From an uncultured Clostridia bacterium (GTDB lineage Bacteria; Bacillota_A; Clostridia; Oscillospirales; Oscillospiraceae), in the NCBI GenBank assembly GCA_949289625.1, contig CASEPH010000162.1, positions 1-16,405 of the forward strand: a stretch of 16,405 bases of DNA, read 5' to 3'. Below are positions 1 through 7,269 of the stretch, piece by piece. Both the position numbers and the translations under genes were made by a program. Position 1 is the first letter of the stretch. The number at the start of each line of letters is the position of its first letter. The notes under the pieces are model-generated. The model was not told where the DNA came from and did not search any database. It saw nothing but the letters and a program-made list of their open reading frames with translations.

Positions 1-1
1 G

Positions 2-151
2 GATGCCGTCGCCGGGATTCAGGCGGCAAAGGCCGGCGGATTTTTCGCCGTTGGCATTGGAGATGCGGCGAACGCACCGGAAGTTGACTATTCCATTTCT
101 GCGCTGGCGGAACTTCCAATTCTGTGCCAGAAGCTGAACACTGCAGGGTGA
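2..151 (+). CDS. HAD-family phosphatase, beta-phosphoglucomutase-like, C-terminal end only
   Basis: The first 49 codons readable from base 2 end at a TGA at 149-151. The peptide begins DAVAGIQAAKAGGF and continues with GIGDAANAPEVDYSI and SALAEL. This is the usual C-terminal layout of HAD-superfamily beta-phosphoglucomutases: the acidic motif IV in an (E)DAxxGI context, a short-chain stretch, then a closing helix. The rest of the protein lies before the window, so the catalytic DxD nucleophile and cap domain cannot be checked. The enzyme would be cytoplasmic and would interconvert beta-glucose-1-phosphate and glucose-6-phosphate after maltose or trehalose phosphorolysis. Other HAD sugar phosphatases have similar C-termini, so the exact substrate is uncertain. 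Its stop codon overlaps a possible GTG start of the next reading frame (GTGA). Confidence 0.75.
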   Translation, partial: DAVAGIQAAKAGGFFAVGIGDAANAPEVDYSISALAELPILCQKLNTAG

Positions 152-462
152 CCAGCCAGTATTTCTATAGCGGAAGTGCATACCAACAGAGCATCCACCA
201 AGGGATCTATGTGCCGAATGGAACCTATACGGTGCAGGCGTGGGTGAAGGTCTCCAACACCGCGCCGGAGATTGGCCGAATGGAGATCACAGGTTACGGC
301 GGTGACAGCATCTATGTCGATATGCCCGATACCGGCTCGGGATGGGAGTTGGTTGATGTGGAGGTCAATGTTACAACGGGTTATCTGGACATTGGCTTCT
401 ATTGCTCCAGCCCCGGTGGGACAACCGTACACATTGACGAGGTAAGCCTAGCCAGAAGTTGA
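124..462 (+). pseudogene. Carbohydrate-binding-module fragment (galactose-binding-fold type), 5' truncated
   Basis: This frame reads as a beta-sandwich carbohydrate-binding domain. It contains SAYQQSIHQGI, then NGTYTVQAWVKVS, then a C-terminal HIDEVSLARS. The pattern of an NGTYT turn and a closing IDxVxL strand is typical of CBM4/9/61-like modules at the ends of secreted glycoside hydrolases such as endo-galactanases. There is no signal peptide and no catalytic domain. The open frame begins just after a stop at 85-87, inside the preceding gene. Possible starts are GTG at 124 or 148; the latter overlaps the preceding TGA by GTGA. A free-standing leaderless CBM is unlikely to be useful, so I read it as the surviving 3' end of a larger secreted enzyme gene fused by deletion to the preceding gene. 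A translated coupled product cannot be excluded. Confidence 0.55.
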
Positions 463-482
463 TGCGAAAACACAGCAGAACA

Positions 483-517
483 GGAATCGGCGGTCAGTTA
501 ATCTGACCGCCGATTCC
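483..517. terminator. Perfect 15-bp hairpin between convergent genes
   Basis: Arms 483-497 and 503-517 are exact inverse complements with a 5-base loop (TTAAT). The hairpin lies between the plus-strand CBM fragment and the end of the minus-strand membrane protein gene, so it can serve both. The following bases on the plus strand (CCTTCTATCC) are only moderately T-rich. Confidence 0.8.
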
Positions 518-546
518 CTTCTATCCAAAACTTGCTAACAGGAATT

Positions 547-2034
547 CTATTTCTGAGATGTATATAGGGCAACTGACGCTTTCCCGTAGAAGGCGGCCAG
601 GGCCTGATTGGTCCAGATGCTGGGATCCATGGAGATATCGCCGGGATAGAGCAGGGACGACTGGTGCACGATAGCCGGAAAGCGCACGTCGGTCAGGCTG
701 GGATCTAGGAGAGCGCGCAGGCGGCTGTCCCGCTCGGCGGCGTAGGCGGCCGCCGTGCCGCTGGAGAGCTCCCGCAGGCACCCGGCGGTCAAGGTGTTGG
801 GGAACTGCACCGCCGTGCACAAAACGATGGCAATGCCCAGCGCGGCGGCCCACAGGGGCCCCGCCCGCCGGCGGGCCAGGAGCGCCCCCTGAATCCGTGG
901 GAGTACCCGCCGCCGGAACCACCCAAGGCAGTACCACTCGTTCAGCAGCAGGAGCCAGTAGAAGGACAGGTAGACGATGTTGCGCAGCCGCAGGGGCCCG
1001 GCGGTGGACGCGGCGTAAAAGTGGGGGGCGTTCTGGGCGGCGAAGAGCAGGAAGGTGAGCACCACAAAGGCGCCGGGCCAGCGGAAGCGGCAGGGGCACC
1101 GCTCCGCCAGCCGGAAGAGAAGCGGGATCCAGGCCAGGCACAGGAGGAGCACCGGCCAGCTCAGCCAGTGCACCCCGTCCCGGGCGGCCTGGAGCACAGA
1201 CGCGGCCACCGCCTGCACCGGCGGCAGGGAGGGCAGGCCGGACTGCCGGACGTGGTTCCCCGGCGCCGCCACGCTGAGCAGAAAGGGCACCGCCAGGCTG
1301 AGCAAGAGGGCGGCGGCCCTTCCACTGGCCCGGCGGAGCCAGAGGGAGGCCAGCAGAAGCAGGCCCCCCACCAGCAGGCAGAGCAGCGCGGAGACATAGT
1401 TGCTGCCCCCCACGAAGATCCCGCAGAGCAGCCCGGGGAGTAGCCTCCATCGCGGCCGCTCCGGCCGCAGGAGCACGTTGGCAAAGGCATCCAGATAGAG
1501 CAGGCCCACGCCGTAGGTGAAGGTGTAGTAGCACGCGCCGTTCCACCAGTAGAAGCTGTTGAGGGGCGACGGGATGAACTGGATGGACAGGAGCAGCAGG
1601 GGGGCGGCGGCGCAGGACCAGTCCCGCCAGTCCCCGCCGGAGCAGCGGCAGACCAGCGTGCGGCTCAGTTTGAAAGTGCCCAGCAGGAGGCTGGCCAGCA
1701 TGACCACCGGCGTCAGCCAGTAGAGCCGCTCGGAGAAGATGCAGGGCGTGAGGGTCATGAGGGCCATGGCGGAGAAGCTCCCCTGCCAGGTGCGCCAGTT
1801 CCCCCAGACAGTCCGCCACATGGCGGGCAGGAGGCACTGGCCGTTCTGGACGGCGTAGTGGGTATAGAAGCCGTAGGAGTAGTCGTCCGCGCTGGCCCGG
1901 GCATAGCGGCCCTCCAGGAGGACGGGGATCAGTGACGCTGCCAGCAGGAGCAGCAGGAGCACCGCCAGCGCGGTGCGCAGCCGTTTGCTGCGGTCTGAGT
2001 GATACAGGGAATTGGGTGGCGGGATCTGCTGCAT
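547..2034 (-). CDS. DUF6056-like polytopic membrane protein (putative GT-C-fold glycosyltransferase)
   Basis: A 495-residue protein. Start chosen at 2034 because AAGGAGG lies just upstream of this ATG; upstream in-frame codons overlap the sigma gene. Residues about 22-40 form a first membrane helix, followed by ADDYSYGF (Asp50-Asp51). An acidic pair in the first external loop is characteristic of GT-C membrane glycosyltransferases and DUF6056 proteins. Several further Leu-rich helices follow, with conserved-looking FYWWNGACYYTFTYG and APGNHVR segments, which I associate with DUF6056. It would act in the cytoplasmic membrane, perhaps moving a sugar from a lipid carrier to an exported polymer; the substrate is unknown. 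It begins 17 nt after the end of the sigma-like gene, suggesting one transcript. Its very high GC content differs from the lower-GC genes around it, which suggests separate ancestry. Confidence 0.8.
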   Translation of the reverse strand: MQQIPPPNSLYHSDRSKRLRTALAVLLLLLLAASLIPVLLEGRYARASADDYSYGFYTHYAVQNGQCLLPAMWRTVWGNWRTWQGSFSAMALMTLTPCIFSERLYWLTPVVMLASLLLGTFKLSRTLVCRCSGGDWRDWSCAAAPLLLLSIQFIPSPLNSFYWWNGACYYTFTYGVGLLYLDAFANVLLRPERPRWRLLPGLLCGIFVGGSNYVSALLCLLVGGLLLLASLWLRRASGRAAALLLSLAVPFLLSVAAPGNHVRQSGLPSLPPVQAVAASVLQAARDGVHWLSWPVLLLCLAWIPLLFRLAERCPCRFRWPGAFVVLTFLLFAAQNAPHFYAASTAGPLRLRNIVYLSFYWLLLLNEWYCLGWFRRRVLPRIQGALLARRRAGPLWAAALGIAIVLCTAVQFPNTLTAGCLRELSSGTAAAYAAERDSRLRALLDPSLTDVRFPAIVHQSSLLYPGDISMDPSIWTNQALAAFYGKASVALYTSQK

Positions 2035-2051
2035 AGGGACCTCCTTGTTGC

Positions 2052-2585
2052 CTATTGATAACGCCGCAGTTTCTTTAACGCTCTCATCTTTGTCTGGTTG
2101 ATATTTTGTTTTGTGGAATGGACGATTCGTGCAATCTCTGCAGATGAATATCCGTGAAAGTAGATCAGAGTCAGGACTCTTCGTTCCTTTCTGGTTAGTT
2201 CCGGGCATGTGTCCAAAAGTTCAGAGAAATCAAGAGCTTCTCGCTCTCTGATAGATACTTCTAACCCAAGGCGCTATGCTTCCGTAAGTTCTTCCCAGGA
2301 TACCGGCGGCTCAGCCGTCTTATCCTTGGACGAAAGCAGTGAAATGTAAGCGTTGCGCACAGATTGCGCCAAATAGGCAACGATCGTACCGTCACCTTGA
2401 GAGCGAAGTGCGTCAAGATTCATCGCATGTATGATCTCGATGAACCGCAGGGTCAGCTCACTTTGTGCATCCTCCGAATATAGCCGTCTGCTGTAGTGTT
2501 TGAGCTGCGGTTCAAACCGTTGGATGAGGAAAAGCATGTCTTCTTGGCTTCCAGCTTGGGCACGTAGTATACGTTCACTGAACAC
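2052..2585 (-). pseudogene. TcdR/UviA/BotR-like sigma-70 family factor with in-frame amber codon
   Basis: One reading frame of 177 codons runs from GTG at 2585 to TAG at 2052-2054, interrupted by TAG at 2274-2276 after codon 103. Before the interruption: ERILRAQAGSQEDM, then FEPQLKHYSRRLYSEDAQSEL and LRFIEIIHAMNLD, a region 2 of the UviA/BotR/TcdR and conjugative-element HTH type. After it, in the same frame: LTRKERRVLTLIYFHGYSSAEIARIV then MRALKKLRRYQ, a region 4 helix-turn-helix. The reconstructed length fits group 5 sigma factors (about 180 residues). No in-frame ATG soon after the TAG would allow restart. The GTG start has only a weak upstream GGGATG; a stop precedes it by one codon. A TcdR-type promoter lies 36 bases upstream, suggesting autoregulation. 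It could be an inactivated gene, a sequence error, or read through. The conjugative-transposon HTH regulators are the main alternative family. Confidence 0.75.
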
Positions 2586-2620
2586 CGCTTACACATCCCA
2601 TCTTCGTAAAGATGAGAGTT

Positions 2621-2648
2621 AAAGAGCGGATTGTGCCCCAAAAGTAAA
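2621..2648 (-). promoter_or_regulatory. TcdR-type promoter of the sigma-like gene
   Basis: Read on the minus strand: TTTACT (2648-2643), 16 bases, CTCTTT (2626-2621). The start codon lies 36 bases further on, leaving room for a short leader. The -10 hexamer is identical to the one before PDG3, and the flank GTTTACTTTT is shared with the PDG1 site. Placement before the sigma gene itself implies positive autoregulation. Confidence 0.6.
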
Positions 2649-2649
2649 C

Positions 2650-2906
2650 TTAGTTTCAAAAAAATCTACTTTGTACACTCTATTAGACAAGGAAATTCCA
2701 ATTATGCAACCAGACTTCTATGCTGTAAAATGGTTCAAAAGTAAGAGAGAGGACATGAGTAGACTCATGCCCTCTCCCCTGTAAAGTGGATTCAATTGAT
2801 GAAACTGATAGTGTTGATTTTGTTGCAGATTTGATGAAAGCTTGTCTTATATAAAAACAGCACCTTCTCTAAGGTATGGAATCTGCCAAGTCATATCTTT
2901 GTATGC
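2650..2906. other. Intergenic stretch with one hairpin, no gene recognised
   Basis: AT-rich spacer between the sigma-like gene's promoter and the end of PDG1. Apart from the hairpin at 2747-2776 I see no gene. A 22-codon plus-strand run near 2786-2854 (ending DLMKACLI) has no ribosome site and is probably chance or an unrecognisable remnant. Confidence 0.5.
2747..2776 (-). terminator. Hairpin terminator downstream of PDG1
   Basis: Arms 2747-2760 and 2763-2776 pair over 14 positions with one G-U-type mismatch. On the minus strand the hairpin is followed by TTACTTTTG, a T-rich tail, consistent with terminating transcripts from the gene ending at 2907. Confidence 0.6.
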
Positions 2907-3620
2907 TTAGTTTGCTTTCGATTTCAGAACGATGACCTGGCACAGTAACCGCCCCGTAGTAATCTCGGCTTCCGCACAGCGCAATTGTGTAGAAGCGCCG
3001 CCATCCAAAAAGAGGCCCTTCCATGCAGGATCATTGGTAGCATCGGAATCCTTGAGCCCCAGATAGGACTGGATCGCGCTTCTAAACTCAACATAATTTA
3101 CATTCTTGGCAGTCGCGATTAGATATACCTTGTTCGTATCCAGGTTCACTACGATTGCACTCAAGCCCTCGTGATCGCTATTGACATCAACGGCTTTATT
3201 AACAACAGATACCCAGTTCTGATTACCAAGAGACATCGCTACGCCGCCCTGAGCCCAGGCTCTCGAATTTCCCTTAACACCAGGAAGATCCTCATAATTA
3301 GTGGCCTCCATATAGCCCATATAACTGCCAGTGTAGAAGATGGCATGCTTGCCGACTGTGCTTACGCTTCCGTCACGGGGTTCATTTTTATTGTTCACTC
3401 CTCCGCCAACAGGACGGCCGCCACTAACTGCAATGTTTAGAATATTGTAATTATTATCATCGGGCTTCGTACTGGTGTACCACCCGCCATTGATTCCATA
3501 CTCATTGGAACCCTTTAAATTAGACGTCTTGAGCAGCTGAGCGGGCCTAATATTGCTGGCATCCGTCTCAATAATGTGTAACGTCATACCATTCTCTGTA
3601 GCTTTATGATAGGTATACAT
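2907..3620 (-). CDS. Leaderless phosphodiester glycosidase (NAGPA-like, PF09992), copy PDG1
   Basis: A 237-residue protein of the family related to human uncovering enzyme, which cleaves sugar-1-phosphodiester bonds. Hallmarks: YGINGGWY (residues 41-48), GRPVG and PRDG in the centre, RAWAQGG, and the C-terminal acidic glycine motif LDGGAST (about 205-211). The start at 3620 (MYTYHK) is fixed by GGAGG seven bases upstream; the frame extends 13 codons further but would bury that site. The N-terminus is polar: there is no signal peptide or lipobox, so the protein is made as a cytoplasmic, mature-size enzyme. It is clearly paralogous to PDG2 (shared GINGGW, PRDG, TVG-AIFY, WAQGG, LDGG-ST). A TcdR-type promoter precedes it, divergent from the RCC1-like lipoprotein. 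The natural substrate (teichoic acid, capsule or glycolipid phosphodiester) cannot be told. Confidence 0.85.
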   Translation of the reverse strand: MYTYHKATENGMTLHIIETDASNIRPAQLLKTSNLKGSNEYGINGGWYTSTKPDDNNYNILNIAVSGGRPVGGGVNNKNEPRDGSVSTVGKHAIFYTGSYMGYMEATNYEDLPGVKGNSRAWAQGGVAMSLGNQNWVSVVNKAVDVNSDHEGLSAIVVNLDTNKVYLIATAKNVNYVEFRSAIQSYLGLKDSDATNDPAWKGLFLDGGASTQLRCAEAEITTGRLLCQVIVLKSKAN

Positions 3621-3679
3621 TTCTTTTCCTCCGTTAAAATAAACAGATTTTGATGTCATGTAAGCGCCTACGTAATATG

Positions 3680-3707
3680 AAAGAAATTGTTGCCCGTGAA
3701 AAGTAAA
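3680..3707 (-). promoter_or_regulatory. TcdR-type promoter of PDG1
   Basis: Minus strand: TTTACT (3707-3702), 16 bases, TTCTTT (3685-3680), 59 bases before the ATG. It shares the ten bases GTTTACTTTT with the sigma-gene promoter, and GGGCA and CAAT follow in both spacers. Confidence 0.6.
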
Positions 3708-3726
3708 CTAGAAACAGGAGGCTACT

Positions 3727-4830
3727 ATGAAACTTCACTGTCGCTTGAACCGCCTTTGGTGCATCCTACCTATGTGTGCTTTTATTGCCGCATTTTTTAT
3801 CGGATGTACCATCAGCCGGTCAGATTCCGTTCCGTCTTCTTCGTCCGAGCCGCTGCCCGCGGCCACGCCGGCTCCCACCCCCCGGACACTGATGGAGGGG
3901 ATCGCCCCCATGCCCATCGCCTCCAGCTACATAACCTACTATGCAATACAGACGGACGGCACACTGATCGGCTGGGGAGAAAATCTGCGCGGACTGATCA
4001 ACTATCCGGATTCTTTACCGAGCTATGAAGATGCCGTTGTCATGATGGAGGATGTGGCAGCCGTCTATGCCGGGGATTGGGTCACATTGATTTTGTGTTC
4101 CGACGGCACACTCTGGGGGGTGGGCTCCGGGCTGTTCGGTCTTTTGCCTGAAAGGGCGGCTTCGCAGGATGCGTATGACCCTCTCTTTCTGATGAGCGAC
4201 GTGGTTATGGCCGCCGTTTCCTCCGAGAGCGCCTGCGCCCTTCGCTCTGATGGCACGGTGTGGAGTTGGGGCGGCTCGGAGGGATTTCAGCCGGAACAGA
4301 TCCTGGAAGGTATTGTAAAGATAGCGGCATATTCCAGCGGCCACTATGCCCTGGACATAGACGGCACCCTCTACGTCTGGGGATCGCTCCTGCCTCTGGA
4401 AGTAGACCGGAACGAATGCTGGTTGACTCCCCAGCCTATTTTGGAGGGCGTCACAGACATGGCCTCCACTGGTCGCCGGCTTCTGGTGCAGAAAGAGGAT
4501 TCCAGTCTCTGGCGGATGGGCTGGTGGGAGGGGTATCAATATCAGCCGCTGGAGAAGTGGATGGACAATGTGGTCTACTTCACTGCGGATCTCGCAGTTA
4601 CCGGGGATCACACACTTTGGTACTTGGCCTCAGATACCCCAAGCATGATCATGAACAATGTGGCCTGCGCAGTAAATGGTGAACAAGGAATTTTAGCTCT
4701 GGACTGGGATGGTGGGTTTTGGATGCATCCCCAGGAGGGCGACGGCTCTGCCGATGCGGTACATCTGTGTGATGATATTTGGATCCCAGAGTCTTGGTAT
4801 TCACAGCAGCAATCCCGCAATACGGATTGA
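3727..4830 (+). CDS. RCC1-like beta-propeller lipoprotein (short form)
   Basis: A 367-residue exported lipoprotein. Signal peptide with lipobox FIGC (Cys27), then a Ser/Pro/Thr-rich linker (SSSSEPLPAATPAPTPR). The body contains repeated propeller-blade signatures: QTDGTLIGWGEN, CSDGTLWGVGSG, RSDGTVWSWGG, DIDGTLYVWG. This DGTLxxWG spacing is that of bacterial RCC1-type (alpha-tubulin-suppressor-like) repeats, which usually make protein-binding propellers. AGGAGG lies six bases before the ATG. It is divergent from PDG1 across 106 bp and is followed by a second lipoprotein. Its relative at 7270-9159 likewise lies next to a glycosidase and a divergent TcdR-type promoter. Likely anchored on the outer face of the membrane; binding partner unknown. 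Later blades are degenerate. Confidence 0.8.
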   Translation: MKLHCRLNRLWCILPMCAFIAAFFIGCTISRSDSVPSSSSEPLPAATPAPTPRTLMEGIAPMPIASSYITYYAIQTDGTLIGWGENLRGLINYPDSLPSYEDAVVMMEDVAAVYAGDWVTLILCSDGTLWGVGSGLFGLLPERAASQDAYDPLFLMSDVVMAAVSSESACALRSDGTVWSWGGSEGFQPEQILEGIVKIAAYSSGHYALDIDGTLYVWGSLLPLEVDRNECWLTPQPILEGVTDMASTGRRLLVQKEDSSLWRMGWWEGYQYQPLEKWMDNVVYFTADLAVTGDHTLWYLASDTPSMIMNNVACAVNGEQGILALDWDGGFWMHPQEGDGSADAVHLCDDIWIPESWYSQQQSRNTD

Positions 4831-4899
4831 GGAAACTGCTTAAGTACTTGAAAGCCCAATAAAAATGAGATCACAGAATGGAGAGGAGAGTAGATTTAT

Positions 4900-5526
4900 A
4901 TGAGGCGAAATGCAGCCATTGCAATCCTATCTTTGCTTGTATCATTCTTATGTTCTGCCTGCGCGCCCGCAGCTCCCAGCGACCAAACCCCTGAATTCTT
5001 GAATGACATTGGAAAAACACTCATCGAATTAAAAAATGAGCATCCGGAAGGCGAATTGATTGTAAGGCCGGGTGGATTCCCAGATAATGCCGCTGTATGT
5101 TTTGGGGAACCGGAGACGGAATTTGCTTATTACTTTTTTGGAACGCAGGGCGGCGATGCTGAAAAGGTCATGAGCGAATGTGAGGATCAACTGAAATGCG
5201 CTGGTTTTCTCACAACCGCAGACATACTTTTTCCAGACATGGAAAATGACATGTCCTTTGAAGATTTCTTTTCCTTGATCGGGGTTGACGATTATGAGTA
5301 CCTGGTAGGGGAAGAGGTGCGAACTGGAGAAGGTTGGCTAATCTTCATGTATAGAGATATGGAAGTCATGGTGAACACAAACGAAATTACTCCTGGCGGC
5401 GGCTGGAATTTTACAGGAGAAGAAGTCGTGAAGCGTAATGCTCCAGTGTCTATTGCAGACCCAGAAATATCAAATACCAATCAGGACATAGCCGATGCGG
5501 TTATGTTTGATGAAGCCATGTCATGA
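4900..5526 (+). CDS. Small lipoprotein of unknown function
   Basis: A 208-residue protein with a lipoprotein signal: MRRN start, hydrophobic core, and lipobox CSAC (Cys21), then APAAPS linker. GGAGAGGAGAG is an adequate ribosome site upstream. The mature part is acidic, with segments FAYYFFGTQGGDAEKVM and DYEYLVGEEVRTGEGWLIFMYRD; no catalytic motif is recognised. The pattern suggests a small mixed alpha/beta domain. It follows the RCC1-like lipoprotein by 69 bases on the same strand with no hairpin between, so the two are probably cotranscribed. Both would sit on the outer membrane face. Function not assigned. Confidence 0.75.
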   Translation: MRRNAAIAILSLLVSFLCSACAPAAPSDQTPEFLNDIGKTLIELKNEHPEGELIVRPGGFPDNAAVCFGEPETEFAYYFFGTQGGDAEKVMSECEDQLKCAGFLTTADILFPDMENDMSFEDFFSLIGVDDYEYLVGEEVRTGEGWLIFMYRDMEVMVNTNEITPGGGWNFTGEEVVKRNAPVSIADPEISNTNQDIADAVMFDEAMS

Positions 5527-5567
5527 AAACACATTATTCAGATGGTGTATTTATTTCTTAAATTTTT

Positions 5568-5609
5568 GACAGGCTGCCCGCTGTCTATATTGGCAACGGG
5601 CAGCCTGTC
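5568..5609. terminator. 13-bp perfect hairpin without clear T-tract
   Basis: Arms 5568-5580 and 5597-5609 are exact inverse complements with a 16-base loop. It lies 41 bases after the plus-strand lipoprotein gene. Neither side has a run of T in the direction of transcription, so it may act as a weak terminator, an mRNA 3'-end stabiliser, or an unrelated repeat. Confidence 0.45.
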
Positions 5610-5708
5610 GATACAAATAGCGGCGCTGTTTTCCACTTCGCAAATTATCATGTGGATTGTGCGCATATCTAACAGAGCTTCTTTGGAGATCTTATCTGCT
5701 TATAAACA

Positions 5709-6050
5709 TTATTTCAGATAATTACCCAGGTACACAAAGGTTGCTCCGGTTGCCGGATATGAATACGTATCTACCCAAGAATTCGGATTTTTGCCGTCTA
5801 ACGAGTTTCCTGTATGAATAACGGTAGCTTTTTTGTTCTTGGTATCTACAGAAACTACAATGCCGGTATGCCCATATTGAGAGCCGGAAGATCCCCATTT
5901 GCTATGTCCACCAGCTACGCTAAAAATCCCTGGTGCTTTTGGAGTACTATCAATTGCGAGACCATAATTATTCGCGAGATTTGCGACTAAATCCTTGCCA
6001 TTTCCGGATGTAGACTTCAGTGTGGTATATGTATCAATATAATGATGGTC
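5709..6050 (-). pseudogene. CHAP-domain endolysin/amidase fragment, N-terminus missing
   Basis: The minus strand is open from about 6074 down to a TAA at 5709-5711. It reads APGIFSVAGGHSKWG, then QYGHTGIVVSVDTKN, VIHTGNSLDG, SWVDTYSYPATGATFVYLGNYLK. GHxGIVxSVD with a following aromatic C-terminus is the second half of a CHAP cysteine/histidine amidohydrolase; the His of GHTG would be catalytic. The catalytic Cys segment, which normally lies upstream, is absent, and no plausible start or ribosome site exists, so this is a 3' remnant. The upstream boundary (about 6045-6075) coincides with the beginning of an SLH fragment on the other strand. Such peptidoglycan hydrolases are commonly paired with phage holins; a holin lies 3 kb away. 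Confidence 0.75.
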
Positions 6051-6251
6051 GTGGAGGAACCACCATTTGATGATCTAGTGCCCGATATGCAGGTTGACAA
6101 TTTTGGAGTAATTGAAATTGCCGTTGAGAATGGCTTGATTTCCGGGTACACGGAGACGAAATTTTATCCTGCAGAGTCTTTTACCAGAGGAGAAGCGGTT
6201 GCTACAATATCAAGAGTCCTGACCCTCTTAGAACGAAGCCAGGAGCGATAA
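6042..6251 (+). pseudogene. S-layer homology (SLH) domain fragment, 5' truncated
   Basis: The frame reads PPFDDLVPDM, then VIEIAVENGLISGYTETKFYP, SFTRGEAVATISRVL. This is one SLH repeat: an F-D start, a GLISGY turn, and the TRGE/A helix that binds pyruvylated secondary cell-wall polymer. A single terminal SLH repeat with no signal peptide or preceding repeats is a remnant of a larger surface protein. The first codons overlap, in opposite orientation, the broken end of the CHAP fragment, marking a rearrangement point. No ribosome site precedes 6042. Confidence 0.65.
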
Positions 6252-6301
6252 ATTTGAAAACATACATCTTAACACTACCCTTGTAAGCTCTCATATCCAT
6301 C

Positions 6302-6335
6302 AAAAAAGCGGCCCAAGTTTCGACTTGGGCCGCTT
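6302..6335 (-). terminator. Strong intrinsic terminator of PDG2
   Basis: Arms 6306-6318 and 6323-6335 are perfect 13-bp complements around a four-base loop. On the minus strand the stem runs into TTTTTT, the classic intrinsic terminator layout for the gene ending at 6414. It also faces the end of the SLH fragment. Confidence 0.85.
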
Positions 6336-6413
6336 GAAGCAAATCAGGTCAGGTAAACACAGGAAGCTGTACCATAGTAATCATGGCTCCATTTCCATGA
6401 AAAACACTACCAA

Positions 6414-7166
6414 TTAAATATTTTTATTTCGTAGAGCGACAATACTACAGAGAGAACGATTGGCTTTTGAGTTATATATAGTCACCTTGTTGCCGAAATC
6501 GTTCAGCACCTTCATCTGGGTAGAATCGCCTCCATCCAAAAGGATCCCCTTATAGCGAGAGCTTACACTGGATCCCTCGGGAATGTCAAAATACTCCATA
6601 ATTGCATCCCGGAAATCCTGCTGAGTAATGGTTTTCTTCGCAGAAGGATCTTTAGTAACAATTAGATGAACTCTCGTGGTCGTCAAATCTGCCACCAGTG
6701 CTGTCCAAGCATTTGCAGCCTGGTCTTCCGATACACTTTTTCTATTCGTCCACTCCCGTTTGCCAAGAGACAGTGCGATGCCACCCTGGGCCCAGGACTT
6801 CGTATTTGTGACACCGACAATGTCAGTCGCACTTTCAGCAATAACCTCTTTGAGCGTCTTGTTTGCCCCATTATAAAAGATTGCCGCATCACCGACGGTC
6901 TGGGCAGTTCCATCTCTGGGTGGATCTCCATATGTTGCACTACCAACAGGTCTGCCGTCACAGTAGGTAATGTTGAGTAGTCCACGGCCAATTTCTCCAG
7001 ATTCGCTCAAATTAAACCATCCACCGTTAATCCCATAATAAGTAGAATCAACAAGGCTTTTCTTTTTGTCCAGAGTAAGTAGCTGGATATTTGTAGCCGG
7101 AGTATCGTAGACATACATTGCATCAGGCAGTTTTTGGTGTAATAGGAATTCAAGGACATATTTCAT
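6414..7166 (-). CDS. Leaderless phosphodiester glycosidase (NAGPA-like), copy PDG2
   Basis: A 250-residue paralogue of PDG1. YGINGGWF lies at residues 44-51, GRPVG and PPRDGTAQTVG centrally, SWAQGG, and LLDGGDST at about 209-216. The same order and spacing as PDG1 indicates local duplication followed by substantial divergence. No signal peptide is visible: the N-terminal MKYVLEFLLHQKLPDAMYVYD is not a membrane-directing leader. GGAGG is only one base before the ATG at 7166, unusually close. A later Met at residue 17 would match the PDG1 N-terminus (MYxY) but has no ribosome site. A TcdR-type promoter lies upstream and a strong terminator downstream, so it is monocistronic. Activity presumed from family; substrate unknown. 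Confidence 0.85.
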   Translation of the reverse strand: MKYVLEFLLHQKLPDAMYVYDTPATNIQLLTLDKKKSLVDSTYYGINGGWFNLSESGEIGRGLLNITYCDGRPVGSATYGDPPRDGTAQTVGDAAIFYNGANKTLKEVIAESATDIVGVTNTKSWAQGGIALSLGKREWTNRKSVSEDQAANAWTALVADLTTTRVHLIVTKDPSAKKTITQQDFRDAIMEYFDIPEGSSVSSRYKGILLDGGDSTQMKVLNDFGNKVTIYNSKANRSLCSIVALRNKNI

Positions 7167-7203
7167 ACCTCCATATTTTTGACTCGGCCAAGTCTATTTT
7201 TAT

Positions 7204-7231
7204 AGAGATACAAATGAGTCCCTAAAGTAAA
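7204..7231 (-). promoter_or_regulatory. TcdR-type promoter of PDG2
   Basis: Minus strand: TTTACT (7231-7226), 16 bases, ATCTCT (7209-7204), 37 bases before the ATG. It lies in the 103-bp gap after the RCC1-like lipoprotein gene, so PDG2 can be expressed independently of its neighbour. Confidence 0.55.
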
Positions 7232-7269
7232 CGCTTTTTTAAGTTAAGCATCCAGTCTATTTAATTTCT

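Noticed and set aside
2453..2659. Overlapping minus-strand frame of 68 codons with a CKRC motif upstream of the sigma-like gene
   Set aside because: It starts upstream of the predicted promoter, lacks a ribosome site and overlaps the sigma gene in another frame; the sigma frame has the recognisable domain.
2779..2806. TTTACA on the minus strand before the sigma gene as an extra promoter
   Set aside because: The sequence 16 bases downstream (TCTACT) does not fit NTCYYT and overlaps the PDG1 terminator hairpin.
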